Source: Auanema rhodensis (lineage: Eukaryota > Nematoda > Chromadorea > Rhabditida > Rhabditidae). From it: a stretch of DNA of 64,000 nt. Below the pieces are notes generated by a model. That model had not been told where the DNA came from. It made no database searches and saw nothing but the letters and a program-made list of their open reading frames with translations. The translations under genes were made by a program, and so were the position numbers. Numbering within the stretch: the stretch's first letter is position 1; the number at the start of each line of letters is the position of its first letter. The stretch is from assembly GCA_964057225.1 (NCBI GenBank), contig OZ059900.1, positions 17,189,638 to 17,253,637 of the forward strand, in the 5' to 3' direction. Below are positions 41,726 to 54,374 of the stretch, in pieces.

Positions 41726-44119
41726 ACAAAAACACAGTATTTCCCATGAGAAATATTTTATTATGCTGGAAAACCAGTTTTTGGAAATTTCGCTGTAAAC
41801 AAGGTTTTGACTTACGATTTCATGTGTTCAAACTCATGCAATGTCAATGAAACCTAGCTCAAAATTGTTCGTACAACGTCTAGTTCCACTTTCACGACAA
41901 AAAAACAGGGGTTAGAAAATTAAGGAAATTAGCATATTCTGAGGGCACGCCCCTTATGGCTAATATTGATTAAATCGATTTTTGTTCATATGAGTCGTCA
42001 AATGCAACGAATTTCAGCGTGTCACATACTAAAATGAAGCATTTTACATGCTGAACGCTAGAAAAATACAAAAACACAGTATTTCCCATGAGAAATATTT
42101 TATTATGCTGGAAAACCAGTTTTTGGAAATTTCGCTGTAAACAAGGTTTTGACTTACGATTTCATGTGTTCAAACTCATGCAATGTCAATGAAACCTAGC
42201 TCAAAATTGTTCCTACAACGTCTAGTTCCACTTTCACGACAAAAAAACAGGGGTTAGAAAATTAAGGAAATTAGCATATTCTGAGAGCACGCCCTTTATG
42301 GCTAATATTGATTAAATCGATTTTTGTTCATATGAGTCGTCAAATGCAACGAATTTCAGCGTGTTACATACTAAAATGAAGCATTTTACATGCTGAACGC
42401 TAGAAAAATACAAAAACACAGTATTTCCCATGAGAAATATTTTATTATGCTGGAAAACCAGTTTTTGGAAATTTCGCTGTAAACAAGGTTTTGACTTACG
42501 ATTTCATGTGTTCAAACTCATGCAATGTCAAAGAAACCTAGCTCAAAATTGTGCCTACAACGTCTAGTTCCACTTTCACGACAAAAAAACAGGGGTTAGA
42601 AAATTAAGGAAATTAGCATATTCTGAGGGCACGCCCCTTATGGCTAATATTGATTAAATCGATTTTTGTTCATATGAGTCGTCAAATGCAACGAATTTCA
42701 GCGTGTTACATACTAAAATGAAGCATTTTACATGCTGAACGCTAGAAAAATACAAAAACACAGTATTTCCCATGAGAAATATTTTATTATGCTGGAAAAC
42801 CAGTTTTTGGAAATTTCGCTGTAAACAAGGTTTTGACTTACGATTTCATGTGTTCAAACTCATGCAATGTCAATGAAACCTAGCTCAAAATTGTTCCTAC
42901 AACGTCTAGTTCCACTTTCACGACAAAAAAACAGGGGTTAGAAAATTAAGGAAATTAGCATATTCTGAGGGCACGCCCCTTATGGCTAATATTGATTAAA
43001 TCGATTTTTGTTCATATGAGTCGTCAAATGCAACGAATTTCAGCGTGTTACATACTAAAATGAAGCATTTTACATGCTGAACACTAGAAAAATACAAAAA
43101 CACAGTATTTCCCATGAGAAATATTTTATTATGCTGGAAAACCAGTTTTTGGAAATTTCGCTGTAAACAAGGTTTTGACTTACGATTTCATGTGTTCAAA
43201 CTCATGCAATGTCAATGAAACCTAGCTCAAAATTGTTCGTACAACGTCTAGTTCCACTTTCACGACAAAAAAACAGGGGTTAGAAAATTAAGGAAATTAG
43301 CATATTCTGAGGGCACGCCCCTTATGGCTAATATTGATTAAATCGATTTTTGTTCATATGAGTCGTCAAATGCAACGAATTTCAGCGTGTCACATACTAA
43401 AATGAAGCATTTTACATGCTGAACGCTAGAAAAATACAAAAACACAGTATTTCCCATGAGAAATATTTTATTATGCTGGAAAACCAGTTTTTGGAAATTT
43501 CGCTGTAAACAAGGTTTTGACTTACGATTTCATGTGTTCAAACTCATGCAATGTCAATGAAACCTAGCTCAAAATTGTTCCTACAACGTCTAGTTCCACT
43601 TTCACGACAAAAAAACAGGGGTTAGAAAATTAAGGAAATTAGCATATTCTGAGAGCACGCCCTTTATGGCTAATATTGATTAAATCGATTTTTGTTCATA
43701 TGAGTCGTCAAATGCAACGAATTTCAGCGTGTTACATACTAAAATGAAGCATTTTACATGCTGAACACTAGAAAAATACAAAAACATAGTATTTCCCATG
43801 AGAAATATTTTATTATGCTGGAAAACCAGTTTTTGGAAATTTCGCTGTAAACAAGGTTTTGACTTACGATTTCATGTGTTCAAACTCATGCAATGTCAAT
43901 GAAACCTAGCTCAAAATTGTTCGTACAACGTCTAGTTCCACTTTCACGACAAAAAAACAGGGGTTAGAAAATTAAGGAAATTAGCATATTCTGAGGGCAC
44001 GCCCCTTATGGCTAATATTGATTAAATCGATTTTTGTTCATATGAGTCGTCAAATGCAACGAATTTCAGCGTGTTACATACTAAAATGAAACATTTTACA
44101 TGCTGAACACTAGAAAAAT
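41726..44119 (+). repeat. Seven-monomer transition segment after block B
   Basis: Units 41726 and 42068 (298C+332G; 146C+219A) recur four monomers later at 43094 and 43436. Unit 42410 has caaagaaac and a private attgtgcc. Unit 43778 has acatag and gaaacatttt (314A). Block A/B identity stops within unit 41726, at the 298C base (42,023). Confidence 0.75.
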
Positions 44120-47100
44120 ACAAAAACACAGTATTTCCCATGAGAAATATTTTATTATGCTGGAAAACCAGTTTTTGGAAATTTCGCTGTAAACAAGGTT
44201 TTGACTTACGATTTCATGTGTTCAAACTCATGCAATGTCAATGAAACCTAGCTCAAAATTGTTCGTACAACGTCTAGTTCCACTTTCACGACAAAAAAAC
44301 AGGGGTTAGAAAATTAAGGAAATTAGCATATTCTGAGGGCACGCCCTTTATGGCTAATATTGATTAAATCGATTTTTGTTCATATGAGTCGTCAAATGCA
44401 ACGAATTTCAGCGTGTTACATACTAAAATGAAGCATTTTACATGCTGAACGCTAGAAAAATACAAAAACACAGTATTTCCCATGAGAAATATTTTATTAT
44501 GCTGGAAAACCAGTTTTTGGAAATTTCGCTGTAAACAAGGTTTTGACTTACGATTTCATGTGTTCAAACTCATGCAATGTCAATGAAACCTAGCTCAAAA
44601 TTGTTCGTACAACGTCTAGTTCCACTTTCACGACAAAAAAACAGGGGTTAGAAAATTAAGGAAATTAGCATATTCTGAGGGCACGCCCTTTATGGCTAAT
44701 ATTGATTAAATCGATTTTTGTTCATATGAGTCGTCAAATGCAACGAATTTCAGCGTGTTACATACTAAAATGAAGCATTTTACATGCTGAACGCTAGAAA
44801 AATACAAAAACACAGTATTTCCCATGAGAAATATTTTATTATGCTGGAAAACCAGTTTTTGGAAATTTCGCTGTAAACAAGGTTTTGACTTACGATTTCA
44901 TGTGTTCAAACTCATGCAATGTCAATGAAACCTAGCTCAAAATTGTTCCTACAACGTCTAGTTCCACTTTCACGACAAAAAAACAGGGGTTAGAAAATTA
45001 AGGAAATTAGCATATTCTGAGGGCACGCCCCTTATGGCTAATATTGATTAAATCGATTTTTGTTCATATGAGTCGTCAAATGCAACGAATTTCAGCGTGT
45101 TACATACTAAAATGAAGCATTTTACATGCTGAACACTAGAAAAATACAAAAACATAGTATTTCCCATGAGAAATATTTTATTATGCTGGAAAACCAGTTT
45201 TTGGAAATTTCGCTGTAAACAAGGTTTTGACTTACGATTTCATGTGTTCAAACTCATGCAATGTCAATGAAACCTAGCTCAAAATTGTTCGTACAACGTC
45301 TAGTTCCACTTTCACGACAAAAAAACAGGGGTTAGAAAATTAAGGAAATTAGCATATTCTGAGGGCACGCCCTTTATGGCTAATATTGATTAAATCGATT
45401 TTTGTTCATATGAGTCGTCAAATGCAACGAATTTCAGCGTGTTACATACTAAAATGAAGCATTTTACATGCTGAACGCTAGAAAAATACAAAAACACAGT
45501 ATTTCCCATGAGAAATATTTTATTATGCTGGAAAACCAGTTTTTGGAAATTTCGCTGTAAACAAGGTTTTGACTTACGATTTCATGTGTTCAAACTCATG
45601 CAATGTCAATGAAACCTAGCTCAAAATTGTTCGTACAACGTCTAGTTCCACTTTCACGACAAAAAAACAGGGGTTAGAAAATTAAGGAAATTAGCATATT
45701 CTGAGGGCACGCCCTTTATGGCTAATATTGATTAAATCGATTTTTGTTCATATGAGTCGTCAAATGCAACGAATTTCAGCGTGTTACATACTAAAATGAA
45801 GCATTTTACATGCTGAACGCTAGAAAAATACAAAAACACAGTATTTCCCATGAGAAATATTTTATTATGCTGGAAAACCAGTTTTTGGAAATTTCGCTGT
45901 AAACAAGGTTTTGACTTACGATTTCATGTGTTCAAACTCATGCAATGTCAATGAAACCTAGCTCAAAATTGTTCCTACAACGTCTAGTTCCACTTTCACG
46001 ACAAAAAAACAGGGGTTAGAAAATTAAGGAAATTAGCATATTCTGAGGGCACGCCCCTTATGGCTAATATTGATTAAATCGATTTTTGTTCATATGAGTC
46101 GTCAAATGCAACGAATTTCAGCGTGTTACATACTAAAATGAAGCATTTTACATGCTGAACACTAGAAAAATACAAAAACACAGTATTTCCCATGAGAAAT
46201 ATTTTATTATGCTGGAAAACCAGTTTTTGGAAATTTCGCTGTAAACAAGGTTTTGACTTACGATTTCATGTGTTCAAACTCATGCAATGTCAATGAAACC
46301 TAGCTCAAAATTGTTCGTACAACGTCTAGTTCCACTTTCACGACAAAAAAACAGGGGTTAGAAAATTAAGGAAATTAGCATATTCTGAGGGCACGCCCTT
46401 TATGGCTAATATTGATTAAATCGATTTTTGTTCATATGAGTCGTCAAATGCAACGAATTTCAGCGTGTTACATACTAAAATGAAGCATTTTACATGCTGA
46501 ACGCTAGAAAAATACAAAAACACAGTATTTCCCATGAGAAATATTTTATTATGCTGGAAAACCAGTTTTTGGAAATTTCGCTGTAAACAAGGTTTTGACT
46601 TACGATTTCATGTGTTCAAACTCATGCAATGTCAATGAAACCTAGCTCAAAATTGTTCGTACAACGTCTAGTTCCACTTTCACGACAAAAAAACAGGGGT
46701 TAGAAAATTAAGGAAGTTAGCATATTCTGAGGGCACGCCCTTTATGGCTAATATTGATTAAATCGATTTTTGTTCATATGAGTCGTCAAATGCAACGAAT
46801 TTCAGCGTGTTACATACTAAAATGAAGCATTTTACATGCTGAACGCTAGAAAAATACAAAAACACAGTATTTCCCATGAGAAATATTTTATTATGCTGGA
46901 AAACCAGTTTTTGGAAATTTCGCTGTAAACAAGGTTTTGACTTACGATTTCATGTGTTCAAACTCATGCAATGTCAATGAAACCTAGCTCAAAATTGTTC
47001 CTACAACGTCTAGTTCCACTTTCACGACAAAAAAACAGGGGTTAGAAAATTAAGGAAATTAGCATATTCTGAGGGCACGCCCCTTATGGCTAATATTGAT

Positions 47101-47197
47101 TAAATCGATTTTTGTTCATATGAGTCGTCAAATGCAACGAATTTCAGCGTGTTACATACTAAAATGAAGCATTTTACATGCTGAACACTAGAAAAAT
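44120..47197 (+). repeat. Three-monomer block in three tandem copies (period 1,026 bp)
   Basis: The order 228T+332G; 228T+332G; 146C+228C+332A occurs at 44120/44462/44804, 45146/45488/45830 and 46172/46514/46856. The second copy opens with an acatag unit (45146). A private ggaagttag change marks unit 46514. This is the clearest short higher-order repeat in the window. Confidence 0.85.
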
Positions 47198-49588
47198 ACA
47201 AAAACACAGTATTTCCCATGAGAAATATTTTATTATGCTGGAAAACCAGTTTTTGGAAATTTCGCTGTAAACAAGGTTTTGACTTACGATTTCATGTGTT
47301 CAAACTCATGCAATGTCAATGAAACCTAGCTCAAAATTGTTCGTACAACGTCTAGTTCCACTTTCACGACAAAAAAACAGGGGTTAGAAAATTAAGGAAA
47401 TTAGCATATTCTGAGGGCACGCCCCTTATGGCTAATATTGATTAAATCGATTTTTGTTCATATGAGTCGTCAAATGCAACGAATTTCAGCGTGTTACATA
47501 CTAAAATGAAGCATTTTACATGCTGAACACTAGAAAAATACAAAAACACAGTATTTCCCATGAGAAATATTTTATTATGCTGGAAAACCAGTTTTTGGAA
47601 ATTTCGCTGTAAACAAGGTTTTGACTTACGATTTCATGTGTTCAAACTCATGCAATGTCAATGAAACCTAGCTCAAAATTGTTCGTACAACGTCTAGTTC
47701 CACTTTCACGACAAAAAACAGGGGTTAGAAAATTAAGGAAATTAGCATATTCTGAGGGCACGCCCTTTATGGCTAATATTGATTAAATCGATTTTTGTTC
47801 ATATGAGTCGTCAAATGCAACGAATTTCAGCGTGTTACATACTAAAATGAAGCATTTTACATGCTGAACGCTAGAAAAATACAAAAACACAGTATTACCC
47901 ATGAGAAATATTTTATTATGCTGGAAAACCAGTTTTTGGAAATTTCGCTGTAAACAAGGTTTTGACTTACGATTTCATGTGTTCAAACTCATGCAATGTC
48001 AATGAAACCTAGCTCAAAATTGTTCGTACAACGTCTAGTTCCACTTTCACGACAAAAAAACAGGGGTTAGAAAATTAAGGAAATTAGCATATTCTGAGGG
48101 CACGCCCCTTATGGCTAATATTGATTAAATCGATTTTTGTTCATATGAGTCGTCAAATGCAACGAATTTCAGCGTGTTACATACTAAAATGAAACATTTT
48201 ACATGCTGAACACTAGAAAAATACAAAAACACAGTATTTCCCATGAGAAATATTTTATTATGCTGGAAAACCAGTTTTTGGAAATTTCGCTGTAAACAAG
48301 GTTTTGACTTACGATTTCATGTGTTCAAACTCATGCAATGTCAATGAAACCTAGCTCAAAATTGTTTGTACAACGTCTAGTTCCACTTTCACGACAAAAA
48401 AACAGGGGTTAGAAAATTAAGGAAATTAGCATATTCTGAGGGCACGCCCTTTATGGCTAATATTGATTAAATCGATTTTTGTTCATATGAGTCGTCAAAT
48501 GCAACGAATTTCAGCGTGTTACATACTAAAATGAAGCATTTTACATGCTGAACGCTAGAAAAATACAAAAACACAGTATTTCCCATGAGAAATATTTTAT
48601 TATGCTGGAAAACCAGTTTTTGGAAATTTCGCTGTAAACAAGGTTTTGACTTACGATTTCATGTGTTCAAACTCATGCAATGTCAATGAAACCTAGCTCA
48701 AAATTGTTCCTACAACGTCTAGTTCCACTTTCACGACAAAAAAACAGGGGTTAGAAAATTAAGGAAATTAGCATATTCTGAGGGCACGCCCCTTATGGCT
48801 AATATTGATTAAATCGATTTTTGTTCATATGAGTCGTCAAATGCAACGAATTTCAGCGTGTTACATACTAAAATGAAGCATTTTACATGCTGAACACTAG
48901 AAAAATATAAAAACACAGTATTTCCCATGAGAAATATTTTATTATGCTGGAAAACCAGTTTTTGGAAATTTCGCTGTAAACAAGGTTTTGACTTACGATT
49001 TCATGTGTTCAAACTCATGCAATGTCAATGAAACCTAGCTCAAAATTGTTCGTACAACGTCTAGTTCCACTTTCACGACAAAAAACAGGGGTTAGAAAAT
49101 TAAGGAAATTAGCATATTCTGAGGGCACGCCCCTTATGGCTAATATTGATTAAATCGATTTTTGTTCATATGAGTCGTCAAATGCAACGAATTTCAGCGT
49201 GTTACATACTAAAATGAAGCATTTTACATGCTGAACACTAGAAAAATACAAAAACACAGTATTTCCCATGAGAAATATTTTATTATGCTGGAAAACCAGT
49301 TTTTGGAAATTTCGCTGTAAACAAGGTTTTGACTTACGATTTCATGTGTTCAAACTCATGCAATGTCAATGAAACCTAGCTCAAAATTGTTCGTACAACG
49401 TTTAGTTCCACTTTCACGACAAAAAACAGGGGTTAGAAAATTAAGGAAATTAGCATATTCTGAGGGCACGCCCTTTATGGCTAATATTGATTAAATCGAT
49501 TTTTGTTCATATGAGTCGTCAAATGCAACGAATTTCAGCGTGTTACATACTAAAATGAAGCATTTTACATGCTGAACGCTAGAAAAAT
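46514..49588 (+). repeat. Nine-monomer segment, upstream copy (partner 54,375-57,448)
   Basis: The order is 332G; 146C; plain; A6+228T+332G (47540); tattaccc+gaaacatttt (47881); tttgtac+332G (48223); 146C (48565); ataaaaac+A6 (48907); A6 (49248). The same order occurs 23 monomers downstream. Differences are small: the third unit is A7 here and A6 in the partner, and this copy has private ggaagttag and cgtttag changes. Confidence 0.85.
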
Positions 49589-51980
49589 ACAAAAACACAG
49601 TATTACCCATGAGAAATATTTTATTATGCTGGAAAACCAGTTTTTGGAAATTTCGCTGTAAACAAGGTTTTGACTTACGATTTCATGTGTTCAAACTCAT
49701 GCAATGTCAATGAAACCTAGCTCAAAATTGTTCCTACAACGTCTAGTTCCACTTTCACGACAAAAAAACAGGGGTTAGAAAATTAAGGAAATTAGCATAT
49801 TCTGAGGGCACGCCCCTTATGGCTAATATTGATTAAATCGATTTTTGTTCATATGAGTCGTCAAATGCAACGAATTTCAGCGTGTTACATACTTAAATGA
49901 AGCATTTTACATGCTGAACACTAGAAAAATACAAAAACATAGTATTTCCCATGAGAAATATTTTATTATGCTGGAAAACCAGTTTTTGGAAATTTCGCTG
50001 TAAACAAGGTTTTGACTTACGATTTCATGTGTTCAAACTCATGCAATGTCAATGAAACCTAGCTCAAAATTGTTCGTACAACGTCTAGTTCCACTTTCAC
50101 GACAAAAAAACAGGGGTTAGAAAATTAAGGAAATTAGCATATTCTGAGGGCACGCCCCTTATGGCTAATATTGATTAAATCGATTTTTGTTCATATGAGT
50201 CGTCAAATGCAACGAATTTCAGCGTGTTACATACTAAAATGAAGCATTTTACATGCTGAACGCTAGAAAAATACAAAAACACAGTATTTCCCATGAGAAA
50301 TATTTTATTATGCTGGAAAACCAGTTTTTGGAAATTTCGCTGTAAACAAGGTTTTGACTTACGATTTCATGTGTTCAAACTCATGCAATGTCAATGAAAC
50401 CTAGCTCAAAATTGTTCCTACAACGTCTAGTTCCACTTTCACGACAAAAAAACAGGGGTTAGAAAATTAAGGAAATTAGCATATTCTGAGGGCACGCCCC
50501 TTATGGCTAATATTGATTAAATCGATTTTTGTTCATATGAGTCGTCAAATGCAACGAATTTCAGCGTGTTACATACTAAAATGAAGCATTTTACATGCTG
50601 AACACTAGAAAAATATAAAAACACAGTATTTCCCATGAGAAATATTTTATTATGCTGGAAAACCAGTTTTTGGAAATTTCGCTGTAAACAAGGTTTTGAC
50701 TTACGATTTCATGTGTTCAAACTCATGCAATGTCAATGAAACCTAGCTCAAAATTGTTCGTACAACGTCTAGTTCCACTTTCACGACAAAAAACAGGGGT
50801 TAGAAAATTAAGGAAATTAGCATATTCTGAGGGCACGCCCCTTATGGCTAATATTGATTAAATCGATTTTTGTTCATATGAGTCGTCAAATGCAACGAAT
50901 TTCAGCGTGTTACATACTAAAATGAAGCATTTTACATGCTGAACACTAGAAAAATACAAAAACACAGTATTTCCCATGAGAAATATTTTATTATGCTGGA
51001 AAACCAGTTTTTGGAAATTTCGCTGTAAACAAGGTTTTGACTTACGATTTCATGTGTTCAAACTCATGCAATGTCAATGAAACCTAGCTCAAAATTGTTC
51101 GTACAACGTCTAGTTCCACTTTCACGACAAAAAACAGGGGTTAGAAAATTAAGGAAATTAGCATATTCTGAGGGCACGCCCTTTATGGCTAATATTGATT
51201 AAATCGATTTTTGTTCATATGAGTCGTCAAATGCAACGAATTTCAGCGTGTTACATACTAAAATGAAGCATTTTACATGCTGAACGCTAGAAAAATACAA
51301 AAACACAGTATTACCCATGAGAAATATTTTATTATGCTGGAAAACCAGTTTTTGGAAATTTCGCTGTAAACAAGGTTTTGACTTACGATTTCATGTGTTC
51401 AAACTCATGCAATGTCAATGAAACCTAGCTCAAAATTGTTCCTACAACGTCTAGTTCCACTTTCACGACAAAAAAACAGGGGTTAGAAAATTAAGGAAAT
51501 TAGCATATTCTGAGGGCACGCCCCTTATGGCTAATATTGATTAAATCGATTTTTGTTCATATGAGTCGTCAAATGCAACGAATTTCAGCGTGTTACATAC
51601 TTAAATGAAGCATTTTACATGCTGAACACTAGAAAAATACAAAAACATAGTATTTCCCATGAGAAATATTTTATTATGCTGGAAAACCAGTTTTTGGAAA
51701 TTTCGCTGTAAACAAGGTTTTGACTTACGATTTCATGTGTTCAAACTCATGCAATGTCAATGAAACCTAGCTCAAAATTGTTCGTACAACGTCTAGTTCC
51801 ACTTTCACGACAAAAAAACAGGGGTTAGAAAATTAAGGAAATTAGCATATTCTGAGGGCACGCCCCTTATGGCTAATATTGATTAAATCGATTTTTGTTC
51901 ATATGAGTCGTCAAATGCAACGAATTTCAGCGTGTTACATACTAAAATAAAGCATTTTACATGCTGAACACTAGAAAAAT
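48565..51980 (+). repeat. Five-monomer tandem duplication (period 1,708 bp)
   Basis: Units 48565-49931 (146C; ataaaaac+A6; A6; tattaccc with acttaaatg; acatag) are repeated at 50273-51639 in the same order. The acttaaatg change is found in only two units, 49589 and 51297. Two A6 deletions per copy give 1,708 rather than 1,710 bp. The last members differ (332G against 311A+332A). Confidence 0.87.
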
Positions 51981-53006
51981 ACAAAAACACAGTATTTCCC
52001 ATGAGAAATATTTTATTATGCTGGAAAACCAGTTTTTGGAAATTTCGCTGTAAACAAGGTTTTGACTTACGATTTCATGTGTTCAAACTCATGCAATGTC
52101 AATGAAACCTAGCTCAAAATTGTTCGTACAACGTCTAGTTCCACTTTCACGACAAAAAAACAGGGGTTAGAAAATTAAGGAAATTAGCATATTCTGAGGG
52201 CACACCCTTTATGGCTAATATTGATTAAATCGATTTTTGTTCATATGAGTCGTCAAATGCAACGAATTTCAGCGTGTTACATACTAAAATGAAGCATTTT
52301 ACATGCTGAACGCTAGAAAAATACAAAAACACAGTATTTCCCATGAGAAATATTTTATTATGCTGGAAAACCAGTTTTTGGAAATTTCGCTGTGAACAAG
52401 GTTTTGACTTACGATTTCATGTGTTCAAACTCATGCAATGTCAATGAAACCTAGCTCAAAATTGTTCCTACAACGTCTAGTTCCACTTTCACGACAAAAA
52501 AACAGGGGTTAGAAAATTAAGGAAATTAGCATATTCTGAGGGCACGCCCCTTATGGCTAATATTGATTAAATCGATTTTTGTTCATATGAGTCGTCAAAT
52601 GCAACGAATTTCAGCGTGTCACATACTAAAATGAAGCATTTTACATGCTGAACGCTAGAAAAATACAAAAACACAGTATTTCCCATGAGAAATATTTTAT
52701 TATGCTGGAAAACCAGTTTTTGGAAATTTCGCTGTAAACAAGGTTTTGACTTACGATTTCATGTGTTCAAACTCATGCAATGTCAATGAAACCTAGCTCA
52801 AAATTGTTCCTACAACGTCTAGTTCCACTTTCACGACAAAAAAACAGGGGTTAGAAAATTAAGGAAATTAGCATATTCTGAGAGCACGCCCTTTATGGCT
52901 AATATTGATTAAATCGATTTTTGTTCATATGAGTCGTCAAATGCAACGAATTTCAGCGTGTTACATACTAAAATGAAGCATTTTACATGCTGAACGCTAG
53001 AAAAAT

Positions 53007-54374
53007 ACAAAAACACAGTATTTCCCATGAGAAATATTTTATTATGCTGGAAAACCAGTTTTTGGAAATTTCGCTGTAAACAAGGTTTTGACTTGCGATT
53101 TCATGTGTTCAAACTCATGCAATGTCAAAGAAACCTAGCTCAAAATTGTTCCTACAACGTCTAGTTCCACGTTCACGACAAAAAAACAGGGGTTAGAAAA
53201 TTAAGGAAATTAGCATATTCTGAGGGCACGCCCCTTATGGCTAATATTGATTAAATCGATTTTTGTTCATATGAGTCGTCAAATGCAACGAATTTCAGCG
53301 TGTTACATACTAAAATGAAGCATTTTACTTGCTGAACACTAGAAAAATACAAAAACATAGTATTTCCCATGAGAAATATTTTATTATGCTGGAAAACCAG
53401 TTTTTGGAAATTTCGCTGTAAACAAGGTTTTGACTTACGATTTCATGTGTTCAAACTCATGCAATGTCAATGAAACCTAGCTCAAAATTGTTCCTACAAC
53501 GTCTAGTTCCACTTTCACGACAAAAAAACAGGGGTTAGAAAATTAAGGAAATTAGCATATTCTGAGGGCACGCCCCTTATGGCTAATATTGATTAAATCG
53601 ATTTTTGTTCATATGAGTCGTCAAATGCAACGAATTTCAGCGTGTTACATACTAAAATGAAGCATTTTACATGCTGAACGCTAGAAAAATACAAAAACAC
53701 AGTATTTCCCATGAGAAATATTTTATTATGCTGGAAAACCAGTTTTTGGAAATTTCGCTGTAAACAAGGTTTTGACTTACGATTTCATGTGTTCAAACTC
53801 ATGCAATGTCAATGAAACCTAGCTCAAAATTGTTCCTACAACGTCTAGTTCCACGTTCACGACAAAAAAACAGGGGTTAGAAAATTAAGGAAATTAGCAT
53901 ATTCTGAGGGCACGCCCCTTATGGCTAATATTGATTAAATCGATTTTTGTTCATATGAGTCGTCAAATGCAACGAATTTCAGCGTGTTACATACTAAAAT
54001 GAAGCATTTTACTTGCTGAACACTAGAAAAATACAAAAACATAGTATTTCCCATGAGAAATATTTTATTATGCTGGAAAACCAGTTTTTGGAAATTTCGC
54101 TGTAAACAAGGTTTTGACTTACGATTTCATGTGTTCAAACTCATGCAATGTCAATGAAACCTAGCTCAAAATTGTTCCTACAACGTCTAGTTCCACTTTC
54201 ACGACAAAAAAACAGGGGTTAGAAAATTAAGGAAATTAGCATATTCTGAGGGCACGCCCCTTATGGCTAATATTGATTAAATCGATTTTTGTTCATATGA
54301 GTCGTCAAATGCAACGAATTTCAGCGTGTTACATACTAAAATGAAGCATTTTACATGCTGAACGCTAGAAAAAT
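53007..54374 (+). repeat. Two-monomer tandem duplication with ccacgttcac and acttgctg
   Basis: Units 53007 and 53691 are the only ones with ccacgttcac and acttgctg; each is followed by an acatag+146C+332G unit (53349, 54033). The first copy also carries 123A and a private cttgcg that the second lacks, so the exchange point probably lies inside the monomer. Confidence 0.83.
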
